Assembly: GCA_016196415.1 (NCBI GenBank)
Contig: JACPXS010000074.1
Span: 1-21,341, forward strand
Direction of reading: 5' to 3'
DNA from: Candidatus Omnitrophota bacterium
GTDB lineage: Bacteria; Omnitrophota; Koll11; Aquiviventales; Aquiviventaceae
DNA length: 21,341 nt
Below are positions 14,454 to 21,146 of the stretch, piece by piece. The notes beneath the pieces were generated by a model. The model was not told the origin of the DNA, did no database searches, and saw nothing but the letters and a program-made list of their open reading frames with translations. Within the stretch, counting starts at the first letter, position 1; each line of letters opens with the position of its first letter. The position numbers were made by a program, and so were the translations under genes.

Positions 14454-15190
14454 GGAGCCGCTTCACGTCCCGCGCTCACCAAAGGCCTAGCGTTGCGACG
14501 TCGCCGACGAGTCACGATCTCAAAGAGTCCGTCAATCAGCAGTAGCGCGCCGCCAATCGCCAGCAAGATCACGTGCTTGAACCTGTGTCCCCCTGTCAGT
14601 CCCTCACGGTTCTGGACCAGTTCCTCGCGGAAATAGAAAAGGATCACGAACACGCACACCCACGCCAGCGTTTTTGGCTCTTTGCTGGCCCAGATGCCCG
14701 CCCAGCTCCACGTCCCCTCAGCCTCCGGGTAGCGGCGCCAGCTCGGCACATACCGCGGGACAGCGTGTTGATAGCGGGCATAGGCGTCGCCCCACTCCTC
14801 AAGCAGGATCTGTTCTTCTTGGAGGAGTTTGCGCCGGTACACCGCCACGAAACACCCCAACGCCGCGAGCGCAAATGGCACGCTCCCGGCAATCACACAA
14901 AACCCAATGGCGAGCAGGAAGCTCCCGAAGTAGAGGGGATGGCGCACATGCGCGTAGGGACCCCCCGTCACCAGCCGGCCTACCTTGGGGTCGTTGCGCC
15001 ACTTCTGGGTCCAATTCACCTTGACGTGGCCGACGTACCCGTTGGCCCACAGCCGGACGAGCACTCCCAGGAGCAGAAAGGGGATCCCGATGCGCATCTG
15101 GAGCTCCGACGTGGACGCGACCAGAAAACACCAGCCGGTAAAGAGGTAGGCTAAGATAAAACGAGGTTTGGTGAGTCGATTCCAGCGCAT
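14450..15190 (-). CDS. ICMT/PEMT-like membrane methyltransferase
   Basis: 246 residues with hydrophobic segments near FILAYLFTGWCFLVAS, IGIPFLLLGVLVRLWANGYVG, YFGSFLLAIGFCVIAGSV, TLAWVCVFVILFYF and VILLAIGGALLLIDGLF. The family signature GPYAHVRHPLYFGSFL, followed by EEWGDAYARYQHAVPRY, matches the SAM-binding region of isoprenylcysteine carboxyl methyltransferase and phospholipid N-methyltransferase relatives. The substrate is unknown. The ATG at 15190 is preceded by GGGG eight bases away. A promoter-like pair lies at 15248-15276. It overlaps the exported phosphatase gene downstream. Confidence 0.85.
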   Translation of the reverse strand: MRWNRLTKPRFILAYLFTGWCFLVASTSELQMRIGIPFLLLGVLVRLWANGYVGHVKVNWTQKWRNDPKVGRLVTGGPYAHVRHPLYFGSFLLAIGFCVIAGSVPFALAALGCFVAVYRRKLLQEEQILLEEWGDAYARYQHAVPRYVPSWRRYPEAEGTWSWAGIWASKEPKTLAWVCVFVILFYFREELVQNREGLTGGHRFKHVILLAIGGALLLIDGLFEIVTRRRRRNARPLVSAGREAAP

Positions 15191-15247
15191 GCGATGACCC
15201 CGAATGGCCCCTGTGAGTTCGCGCAGCGTCTTTGGCCACGAAGTCCT

Positions 15248-15276
15248 ATTATGACAGTGCGCGTCATTCGACACAA
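15248..15276 (-). promoter_or_regulatory. Probable promoter for ICMT-like/phosphatase pair
   Basis: Minus strand: TTGTGT (15271-15276), 17-nt spacer, CATAAT (15248-15253) preceded by TGT, an extended -10. This is 58 nt upstream of the ATG at 15190 and separates the pair from the PIG-L/GNAT genes. Confidence 0.45.
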
Positions 15277-15311
15277 GTACGTGCAAGGCCCCCCGCGTCG
15301 AAGGGTTGGCC

Positions 15312-16730
15312 TCACCGTGGCGGCGACAGCTCCAGGATGCGCCATGAGACCCAATCGAGCGGCACCTCCTCGAGGTAGGTGCGCGCCCCGAACAGGACGC
15401 GTTGCGGATTCCCTAGGGTTTTGAGTGGAACCCTCATCGTGAGCTCTTTGGCGTGTCGAGTCACTTGCACACCGCCATCGGTGAGCCGCAGGTCCTGGTC
15501 ATACACCGTCTCCTCCAGCGCGCCCAGCGTGAGGCGCAGCTTGGGCATTTCCGCAAAGGGCCGGTCGCTGCGGTACCCAAAGAGCAGCACGGAGGCCTGC
15601 ACGGCTTTCGCCAGCGGACGGGACAACGCAATGGTGAGCACCAGCGCATCGTCGGTGAGCTGGACTGAGCGGGTCTCCACGCCTACGAACGCCGCGCGCT
15701 CCTGATCTGTCAGCTCCTCAGGCGCCTCTTCAATCGACAGGCCGGGGGGCTGCCGCTCAAACGACACCGTCGCGGCGCTGGGACGGAGCTCCGCGGTCCG
15801 GAAATCCCCGAAGAGCTCGTTGGCCCTGACAAACGACAAGAGGTACTTGGCGCTGTAGGCGTATTGGCTCCGATGCGCCTCAAGCGCGCGCCGCTTGTGC
15901 TCCATCGCCTCAGGACGTACCGGGTACGCCTGCCATGGGATGTCCTCCCGCAGCGACGGCGGCGGCTCAAGCGCCTCGTGAGGGCGATAGCCCCGCTGGC
16001 TGGGCCATTGCTTGAAGTGCACGAGGTACGGATAAAGGGCCGCCGGCTGCTCCTCGCGCTCCAGATCCCAGAGGGCGACGCGGGTGAAGAGATAGAGCGC
16101 GCCGTGGTCCGGCATGGCGTCGCTCGGGTGCGAGACAAAGATCTTCGTCGGATGAAATTCGCGCAGGATCGTCGTCAGGTCTCGCAGAATCTCCTCGCCT
16201 TTGTAGGGCGCGCCGGGACGAAGGGCGTTGGCGTACGGAACAGCCGTCACGCGGGTCAGCATGCTCCGAAACGGCGGGCGCGTCCCCCAATGGGCCTTCC
16301 AAATCTGCAGCGTGCCGAAATCCGGATAGCCCAAGAACGTGATGTGGCTGGGGTCCACGCCGAGGAGGCTTGCGGCCTCCAGGGCTTCATCGTGCCGAAC
16401 TAATCCCATGCCTTGGATCGCCTTGGGCATAAAGACGGGGTGGCGGCGATAGACGAGGAACGACCATTGGTTGTTATCGCCGTACGTGAGCAAGACGATC
16501 CGGATCGGCAGCCGCATCGCGACGGCCTGCTGGATGACTCCTCCGCAGCCCAGCACCTCATCGTCGGGATGCGGAGCCAAGATGAGGATGCGATCCTGCG
16601 GCGTCAACTCGACCGACGGCCAGGTGAGCCGCTCGGCAGGCTGGCGGGGACGGCACCCCAGCGTCCCGCAAAGGGCCATCGCGGCCACCAGGATCCCTGC
16701 GCGATAGGCACGGGGACGCCAGCGCTTCAT
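15312..16730 (-). CDS. Exported PIG-L (LmbE-type) deacetylase with C-terminal beta domain
   Basis: 472 residues. The N-terminal signal runs YRAGILVAAMALCGTLGC; Cys26 may be a lipobox cysteine. The PIG-L domain begins ILAPHPDDEVLGCGG (zinc His and two Asp) and continues FLGYPDFGTL and VSHPSDAMPDHGA with the third metal His. About 170 residues after the catalytic domain (from roughly 300) are beta-rich with no family I can name. PIG-L enzymes remove acetyl from GlcNAc-type sugars; an envelope glycan substrate is inference. The ATG overlaps the GNAT stop (ATGA), so acetylation and deacetylation functions are coupled. Confidence 0.88.
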   Translation of the reverse strand: MKRWRPRAYRAGILVAAMALCGTLGCRPRQPAERLTWPSVELTPQDRILILAPHPDDEVLGCGGVIQQAVAMRLPIRIVLLTYGDNNQWSFLVYRRHPVFMPKAIQGMGLVRHDEALEAASLLGVDPSHITFLGYPDFGTLQIWKAHWGTRPPFRSMLTRVTAVPYANALRPGAPYKGEEILRDLTTILREFHPTKIFVSHPSDAMPDHGALYLFTRVALWDLEREEQPAALYPYLVHFKQWPSQRGYRPHEALEPPPSLREDIPWQAYPVRPEAMEHKRRALEAHRSQYAYSAKYLLSFVRANELFGDFRTAELRPSAATVSFERQPPGLSIEEAPEELTDQERAAFVGVETRSVQLTDDALVLTIALSRPLAKAVQASVLLFGYRSDRPFAEMPKLRLTLGALEETVYDQDLRLTDGGVQVTRHAKELTMRVPLKTLGNPQRVLFGARTYLEEVPLDWVSWRILELSPPR

Positions 16731-17380
16731 CGGAGCGTCACACCGTAGATCACCGTCTCGTGAAGCCGGTACGCCTCCCCTTCAGGAAACATCATCGGAC
16801 AGCGCCGCCAGACCGTGAAGCCGAGCCGCTTAAACAACGCGCAGGCCGGGCGGTTGTCACTGCGGACCACCACATGAATCCCGCCGACCTGCGCCGCACG
16901 AACCTGCGCCAGAAATTGCTCAACCAATTGGAACCCGATCCGCTGCCCTCGAAACCCGTCTTTCACGTTCACATGGAGATGGGCCGGGTACCGATCCAGC
17001 GGGATCTGCCGGCGGAATCCCCCTCGCCGCCACGTCTCCACCGATGAGACAACGAGCCGCCAGGTCTTCCTCGACCACACGGCGCGATGCGCAAGCGCCC
17101 GGAGCGCCGTCTGCGGGACGATACGCTGCATCATCGTCCTCCAGTACCGCCGGCTCTCCAGGCAACCGGTCAGATACCCGACTACGGCCCCTGCATGGTC
17201 CGCCACCCAACTGGCCCGAGGCTCGTCGTCGGTATAGTAGCGCGTCGCCAGATCGGCGAAGATCTCGCGATCCAAGAAAAATCGCTCAACCGGTCCGCCG
17301 CGATCAGCCGTCTCGCACGCTAAGGTGCGAATGGCCGCGCGATCGCGCACCTCATACGGGCGAATCACCACAGGAATCAT
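16727..17380 (-). CDS. GNAT-family N-acetyltransferase
   Basis: 217 residues. The N-terminal strand is IRPYEVRDRAAIRTLA. The acetyl-CoA motif A is LHVNVKDGFRGQRIGFQLVEQFL (R-G-Q-R-I-G pyrophosphate loop, residues about 142-150), and motif B is SDNRPACALFKRLGF. A central insert (about residues 80-120, Arg/Trp-rich) is longer than in small GNATs. The substrate is unknown; the immediate ATGA-coupled PIG-L deacetylase suggests an amino-sugar or glycan. No clear promoter lies in the 93 nt upstream. Confidence 0.85.
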   Translation of the reverse strand: MIPVVIRPYEVRDRAAIRTLACETADRGGPVERFFLDREIFADLATRYYTDDEPRASWVADHAGAVVGYLTGCLESRRYWRTMMQRIVPQTALRALAHRAVWSRKTWRLVVSSVETWRRGGFRRQIPLDRYPAHLHVNVKDGFRGQRIGFQLVEQFLAQVRAAQVGGIHVVVRSDNRPACALFKRLGFTVWRRCPMMFPEGEAYRLHETVIYGVTLR

Positions 17381-17473
17381 CCGCCGGATGAAGCCCTCAC
17401 CAGCGATGAGAAGAGACGATGAGACAACCGGCTCTCAGGAAATCTCGGACTCGGTCCCGCACACGCAGGCGCC

Positions 17474-17800
17474 TTACGGCTGGTCCGATCGGGATCCCGT
17501 GCGGCTGGGAGGAATGGGTGTGGCGGTGTAGACGTGCGCTGTGCTGGTGAGCGGAACCCCAAACACCATCAGGTCAACGGTCTCCCCTTGCCGGCTGGTC
17601 GCGTACTCCCCGCGTTGCAGCAGCGAGACTAACCGATCGCGCTCCTGGGCGGTGAAGGTGGCATCCTGCGGCTGGCCCAGGAGCCCTGAGATCACGCCGG
17701 TGAGGACCCGTTCACTCGTCTTGCGAGCTTCCTCGGCACCGACGGGAGATGCCTGGAGACTCAGCAGCACGATGGTCACTCCGAACGCCATCCGTCGCAT
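17474..17800 (-). CDS. Small secreted protein, unknown function
   Basis: 108 residues. A strong GGAGGTG (plus 17805-17811) lies about 5 nt before the ATG at 17800, which decides the start over an ATG at 17818. The signal peptide is MRRMAFGVTIVLLSLQASPVGA with cleavage likely before EEARK. The mature part holds VLTGVISGLLGQP, FTAQERDRLVSLL and VDLMVFGVPLTSTAHVYTAT, and ends in a Pro/Ser/Arg-rich tail. I recognise no family. It lies 78 nt downstream of the small membrane protein and may be part of the GT2 operon. Confidence 0.7.
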   Translation of the reverse strand: MRRMAFGVTIVLLSLQASPVGAEEARKTSERVLTGVISGLLGQPQDATFTAQERDRLVSLLQRGEYATSRQGETVDLMVFGVPLTSTAHVYTATPIPPSRTGSRSDQP

Positions 17801-17878
17801 GGAACACCTCCGTGGCATTTCGCCTCATTGCCGCGTTGCCTGACACGCGCGGGTGAGCCTTGTCCTTGAGGGATCGCC

Positions 17879-18250
17879 CTACCGGCGATGGCTCCACCCA
17901 AGCATGAGGTGGAGGAATTCCACAACAGCCAGCAGAAGACTCAGGGTGATGAGGCTCAGGAGTGTGGGGGTCATGCCGAGGAGGCGAGTGACCGGTTGAT
18001 GGGTGTGGAACTGGGAGACGTGGATGCGGCTGACGATGGAGGAAGCGCAGAGCGAGTCAAGCGCCAAGCCGGCCACCCCTAATCCCGCGAGGATCCCGAT
18101 CGCCAGCGCGCATTGGGTCGCCACCCGGCGCCACCGTCCGGCGTTGCTTCGTCCGCGGATGGTCTGCGCCAGCTCAAGCAACGGCATCAAGAGCGCCGTC
18201 AAGAGATAGAACAATCCGCCAAGCCCGGTGCCCGGAAGCCCGACATTCAT
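17879..18250 (-). CDS. Small membrane protein downstream of GT2
   Basis: 123 residues with three hydrophobic segments: LGGLFYLLTALLMPLLEL, CALAIGILAGLGVAGLAL and LLSLITLSLLLAVVEFLHLML. A basic cytosolic loop (RGRSNAGRWRR) follows the first. No recognisable family. It starts 4 nt after the GT2 stop, so it is almost surely co-transcribed and may be an accessory subunit of the glycosyltransferase (inference from position only). Confidence 0.75.
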   Translation of the reverse strand: MNVGLPGTGLGGLFYLLTALLMPLLELAQTIRGRSNAGRWRRVATQCALAIGILAGLGVAGLALDSLCASSIVSRIHVSQFHTHQPVTRLLGMTPTLLSLITLSLLLAVVEFLHLMLGWSHRR

Positions 18251-18254
18251 GCGG

Positions 18255-19442
18255 TCAGTGACCCTTCTCGTAGACGTGCAGCGGACGCCGCAGGATCAGC
18301 TCCACCCAGCAGGCCTTGATGAAAAAGAAGCCGTTGACCACGCGCAGCACCCAAAACGCCGGGATGCTCGTCAGCGCCCGCCGCACCTCGTTGCGCTTCA
18401 CCGCGCTCGTCAGGACCGGCACGAGCACCGCGGGGGTGTCGAGGATATAGCAGAAGAGGAACAGCGGGCTGACGCGCCAGACCAGCAGCGGGACCAGCAG
18501 GAAATAGGCGAAGGAGGCCATCAGCGCATCCCACAACGCCACCGCCACCACGGAGCGGAGGTACGGCACTCGGAAGAGCCCCCGCCAGTGCAGGCGGACA
18601 TTCTGCACAAATCCGTGCGACCAGCGTCGCAGCTGCCTGCGCATGAACCGGAAATCGTGCGGCTCGATCGGGTAGCACACCGCCTCGGGCACAAACCGGA
18701 CCCGGTAGCCCGCTTGGTAGAAACTCCAGGTCAGATCCATGTCCTCGGCCATCGTGCGCGATGACCAGCCGCCATTGGCCCGAAGCGCCGTGGTCCGGTA
18801 CATCGAGAAGCACCCCGAGGAGATCAGCGGCTTTTCATAGTAGTCCTGGATCGGCTTATAGAACGTGAACGCGAACAAATACTCGATATACCGCCCGCGC
18901 TCCCAGACCGTGCGCACGTATCGAGGGATCACCGAGCCGCAGACCGCGGCGGCCTGAGGATCGTCGAAGGCGGCGAGGAGCTTCTCGACCGCATCCGGCG
19001 CCAGCGTGGTGTCGGCATCGAGCGCCATCGTCAACTCGGTCTGGACGCGGCTCAGGGCGACGTTCTGCGCCCCCGCCTTCGAGCCGGTGTTCGCCCGCGG
19101 GCGGATCACGGTCACGCCCAAGGCGCGCGCCACCTCGCCGGTGCGATCGGTGGAGCAGTCATCCACGACGATGATCTCATCGGGGCGGACCGTTTGCGTC
19201 CTGAGGCTGCGGATCGTATCCGCGAGGCTGCCGGATTCGTTGTAGGCGGGGATGATCACCGTCAGCCGGCTCGTGGTGCGAGGAACGTTGAGCCAACGGG
19301 GTCGCCACCGGTTGAGCGCGGTGCGCTCACGAACCGTTGCGCGTTCGGCGGTTTCCTCGTTGACCGCGTCGAGCACGACCATCGTGTCCATCCAGGCCTC
19401 AAGCTCCTCCGAACCCCGTTTGCTGCTCCCTGGCCGCCTCAT
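18255..19442 (-). CDS. Processive-type family 2 glycosyltransferase, membrane bound
   Basis: 395 residues. The catalytic GT-A domain begins VIIPAYNESGSLADT, then VVDDCSTDRTG, ANTGSKAGAQNVAL, and the metal-binding ALDADTT. The acceptor motif is EDMDLTW and the processivity motif QLRRWSHG (Q-x-x-R-W), as in cellulose, hyaluronan and poly-GlcNAc synthases. C-terminal hydrophobic segments lie around MASFAYFLLVPLLVW and LFLFCYILDTPAVLVPVL. Polymer identity is unknown. The ATG at 19442 has GAGGG six bases upstream. The upstream leader carries a promoter and an attenuator-like terminator. Nearby deacetylases would suit an N-acetylated polymer. Confidence 0.9.
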   Translation of the reverse strand: MRRPGSSKRGSEELEAWMDTMVVLDAVNEETAERATVRERTALNRWRPRWLNVPRTTSRLTVIIPAYNESGSLADTIRSLRTQTVRPDEIIVVDDCSTDRTGEVARALGVTVIRPRANTGSKAGAQNVALSRVQTELTMALDADTTLAPDAVEKLLAAFDDPQAAAVCGSVIPRYVRTVWERGRYIEYLFAFTFYKPIQDYYEKPLISSGCFSMYRTTALRANGGWSSRTMAEDMDLTWSFYQAGYRVRFVPEAVCYPIEPHDFRFMRRQLRRWSHGFVQNVRLHWRGLFRVPYLRSVVAVALWDALMASFAYFLLVPLLVWRVSPLFLFCYILDTPAVLVPVLTSAVKRNEVRRALTSIPAFWVLRVVNGFFFIKACWVELILRRPLHVYEKGH

Positions 19443-19526
19443 GTGAGCCCTCAGGCGCCGATCCCTGAGACGTGGTACGGAAATCCCGTGCGCGGATGCC
19501 GGGGAATTGCGGGGGTGCTGTCAGAA

Positions 19527-19552
19527 GAAAAACGCCGCCCTCGTCAGCGGCG
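19527..19552 (-). terminator. Intrinsic terminator in the GT2 leader (attenuator candidate)
   Basis: Minus strand CGCCGC (19552-19547), 8-nt loop, GCGGCG (19538-19533), then a run of five U. It lies 114 nt after the ATP-pyrophosphatase stop and 85 nt before the GT2 start, but also only about 16 nt downstream of the predicted start of the promoter at 19575-19603. Confidence 0.75.
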
Positions 19553-19574
19553 ATTCAACAAACACTACCAGAAC

Positions 19575-19603
19575 ATGATACGAAACTGGCTGGATGTTGT
19601 CAA
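19575..19603 (-). promoter_or_regulatory. Sigma70-like promoter of the GT2 operon
   Basis: Minus strand TTGACA (19598-19603, perfect), 17-nt spacer, TATCAT (19575-19580, one mismatch). This is the best promoter match in the window. Transcription would begin near 19568, giving a leader of about 126 nt to the GT2 ATG, interrupted by the terminator at 19527-19552. Confidence 0.75.
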
Positions 19604-19665
19604 GAGAAAACGGGGCCATCGATGGCGTCCACAAGGCGTGCGGGATGCTGGCCGCGCCTGCGTGG

Positions 19666-20376
19666 TCACGCCTCGCGAGGGGTGGCGGGGACGGGCTCGG
19701 TGGTGGGATCGCCCGGCGCGAGGAGATCGCAGAACCAAAAACCGTCCCGCTCAACGACCTCGCCCCTCAGGACACGCACCGGATGGCGAAAGAGCGGACC
19801 ATCGTACACAAACGTGTGGAACTCGCCGTGCTCCCCGCACGGATCGGCGCGCGGAGGCAGCTCGGCAAGGAGCCGCTCGTCAAACTCCCGGCCGGCAAAC
19901 GACGGAGCGATTTGCGTGGGATCCACGCAGACCAGGATGGCTTTAAATCCCGATACCAGAAACGTCTGGGCCAGCGCTTGCGTCTCCCGCAACCAGAGCG
20001 GGAAGATGCCGCGCATGCCCAGCTTGGCGAGCTGCCGCTCCCGGTAGCTCCGGATGTCTTCCAAGAAGAGATCCCCGAAGACGACGCGCGAAACTCCGCG
20101 CTCGCGGTAGCGCAGCAGCAACCGCGCCATGGCCTCCTCATAGAGCGCGTTGGAGGCCTGCATCGGAATCCGGACTTGCTCCAAGGGAAGGCCGATGGCC
20201 TGAGCCTGTTGGACCAGCAAGGCACAGCGGACCCCGTGCATGCTGATCCGCTCATAGCCATCCGTCACCGTCGTGAGCAGCGCCTCGACATGGAGCGAGG
20301 GATCTTGCAGGACCGCGTGCAGCGCAAGCGCGCTGTCCTTGCCGCCGCTCCAGCACATCAACACCGGTTCAGTCAT
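19666..20376 (-). CDS. ATP-pyrophosphatase of the diphthine-ammonia ligase family
   Basis: 236-residue PP-loop protein (COG2102/DUF71-type). The N-terminal ATP loop is CWSGGKDSALAL (residues 8-19), followed by the family marks ISMHGVR, RVVFGDLFLEDIRSYRE, IFPLW and DPCGEHGEFHTFVYDGP. In eukaryotes and archaea this fold amidates diphthine on EF2, which bacteria lack. The bacterial role is unresolved and sometimes linked to cofactor metabolism. The ATG at 20376 has AGGCGG close upstream. It is monocistronic between a non-coding stretch and the GT2 leader. Confidence 0.88.
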   Translation of the reverse strand: MTEPVLMCWSGGKDSALALHAVLQDPSLHVEALLTTVTDGYERISMHGVRCALLVQQAQAIGLPLEQVRIPMQASNALYEEAMARLLLRYRERGVSRVVFGDLFLEDIRSYRERQLAKLGMRGIFPLWLRETQALAQTFLVSGFKAILVCVDPTQIAPSFAGREFDERLLAELPPRADPCGEHGEFHTFVYDGPLFRHPVRVLRGEVVERDGFWFCDLLAPGDPTTEPVPATPREA

Positions 20377-20581
20377 CGACCGCCTGAATGTGCTCGAGGA
20401 GGAGAAGCGGTTTTCTCATTCCCGCTGTGCGGCGGGTGGCAGCCGATCGGACCCGCCCCATGAAGGGATGTCTGACACCGGTTCTCATGACCGCTAAACG
20501 GTATTGTGCAGGATGCCTCCGACGCCGTCAACCGTGAAGTCATGCGGCTATTTTACACTACCCGCTTCATTCCCCCTACGG

Positions 20582-20587
20582 TACAAT
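20582..20587 (+). promoter_or_regulatory. Likely -10 of the tRNA-Asn locus
   Basis: TACAAT inside GGTACAATACC, 9 nt before the tRNA fragment at 20597. No convincing -35 at normal spacing. The gap 20377-20679 otherwise holds no gene that I can support, only this signal, the tRNA fragment and the two hairpins. Confidence 0.45.
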
Positions 20588-20594
20588 ACCATCC

Positions 20595-20613
20595 ATTCCC
20601 CGGTAGCTCAGTT
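20595..20613 (+). repeat. 5' fragment of tRNA-Asn (19-bp direct repeat, left copy)
   Basis: ATTCCCCGGTAGCTCAGTT is identical to 20914-20932, which opens the intact tRNA-Asn. Bases 20597-20613 are tRNA positions 1-17. After it the sequence leaves the tRNA (TTCCGCC instead of TGGTAGAGC). It looks like a target-site duplication, or the residue of an interrupted first tRNA. Confidence 0.85.
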
Positions 20614-20660
20614 TCCGCCACAGAACGTGGCGGGCCAGCCACGCAGTGTGGCGGGGGGAG
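20597..20660 (+). other. tRNA-like, hairpin-expanded leader of the GIY-YIG gene
   Basis: The tRNA start TCCCCGGTAGCTCAGTT is followed by two hairpins, CCGCCAC-AGAAC-GTGGCGG (20615-20633) and GCCAC-GCAGT-GTGGC (20638-20652). Then comes GGGGGAG (20654-20660), which can pair with the opening TTCCCC to close a three-way junction. GAGAACGGATGACC after the hairpins resembles the 3' half of a D-arm, as if hairpins had been inserted in a tRNA D-loop. Confidence 0.55.
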
Positions 20661-20679
20661 AACGGATGACCAGTATGGG

Positions 20680-20925
20680 ATGTCTGCGGTATATGTAGTG
20701 CTGAGCCTAAAGACTGGCAGGCGGTATATCGGTCTGACAGGTAAGCCGATTGAGGAGAGACGACGACAACATCAAAGTGGTTCCACTTAATGGACCAAGC
20801 AAAACGGCCCCTTTAAGCTTGTGCATACAGAACAGCTCTCAGATCGACAATCCGCCCAACGCCGAGAGCGTTTTTTGAAGTCCGGACACGGGCGAGACTT
20901 GCTCACTCGATTTATTCCCCGGTAG
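20680..20925 (+). pseudogene. GIY-YIG endonuclease gene with in-frame stop
   Basis: From ATG 20680 the frame reads MSAVYVVLSLKTGRRYIGLT, then GKPIEERRRQHQSGST: the Y-V-V ... Y-I-G catalytic layout and the following Arg-rich helix of small GIY-YIG (UvrC N-terminal-like) nucleases. A TAA at 20788-20790 interrupts it. The same frame continues WTKQNGPFKLVHTEQLSDRQ and RRERFLKSGHGRDLL to a TAG at 20923-20925, which is the normal second half of the family. So the gene is about 80 residues with one nonsense codon where a Lys/Arg is usual. Another ATG lies at 20666 in a different frame, so a small indel near the start is possible. Its end overlaps the tRNA by 10 nt. Confidence 0.8.
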
Positions 20926-20932
20926 CTCAGTT
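20914..20932 (+). repeat. 19-bp direct repeat, right copy, at the tRNA-Asn 5' end
   Basis: Identical to 20595-20613. The two copies are 319 bp apart, start to start, and enclose the hairpins and the GIY-YIG gene. Excision between them would leave one intact tRNA gene next to the -10 at 20582. Confidence 0.85.
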
Positions 20933-20991
20933 GGTAGAGCGGGTGACTGTTAATCACCATGTCGCAGGTTCGAGTCCTGCCCGGGGAGCCA
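20916..20991 (+). tRNA. tRNA-Asn (anticodon GTT)
   Basis: Full cloverleaf. Acceptor TCCCCGG pairs with CCGGGGA (20981-20987), followed by discriminator G and encoded CCA (20989-20991). The D-arm is GCTC-AGTTGGTA-GAGC, the anticodon stem GGTGA/TCACC with loop CTGTTAA (anticodon GTT), and the T-arm GCAGG-TTCGAGT-CCTGC. No promoter of its own is visible immediately upstream; transcription probably comes from 20582 through the GIY-YIG insert. Confidence 0.97.
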
Positions 20992-20998
20992 ATTAAGT

Positions 20999-21044
20999 CG
21001 ACCCACTGCACCATTCAAGGTGTCCTTACCTTGGCGGTGGGTCG
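20999..21044 (+). other. Structured stretch between tRNA and terminator
   Basis: CGACCCAC (20999-21006) pairs with GTGGGTCG (21037-21044), and inside it CAAGGT-GTCCTT-ACCTTG (21017-21034) forms a second hairpin. It begins 8 nt after the tRNA CCA end and precedes the terminator. It may be a 3' trailer structure or a small RNA. Confidence 0.5.
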
Positions 21045-21055
21045 GCAGTCCGATG

Positions 21056-21084
21056 AAAAGGGGCCTCTGGACGAGGCCCCTTTT
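21056..21084. terminator. Strong bidirectional intrinsic terminator
   Basis: AAAAGGGGCCTC (21056-21067), loop TGGAC, GAGGCCCCTTTT (21073-21084): a perfect 12-bp stem with A-tract on one side and T-tract on the other. It ends the tRNA-Asn transcript. Confidence 0.9.
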
Positions 21085-21108
21085 CGTTTCCGCGTCAGAT
21101 GTTAGTTC

Positions 21109-21117
21109 TGTTATAAT
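21109..21117 (+). promoter_or_regulatory. Extended -10 promoter of the HTH gene
   Basis: TGT immediately followed by TATAAT (21112-21117, consensus). No good -35. It lies 30 nt upstream of the ATG and directly after the terminator. Confidence 0.6.
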
Positions 21118-21146
21118 CTGTGAGTTCACGCCGGAGGCTCCCCAGC

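Noticed and set aside
15312..17380. PIG-L deacetylase plus GNAT as mycothiol genes (MshB/MshD)
   Set aside because: The PIG-L protein has an export signal and an extra beta domain, and no MshA or MshC partner is seen.
19521..19562. Leader peptide ending Phe-Phe-Phe as evidence for phenylalanine attenuation
   Set aside because: The Phe codons are simply the terminator U-tract, and no ribosome site precedes the GTG.
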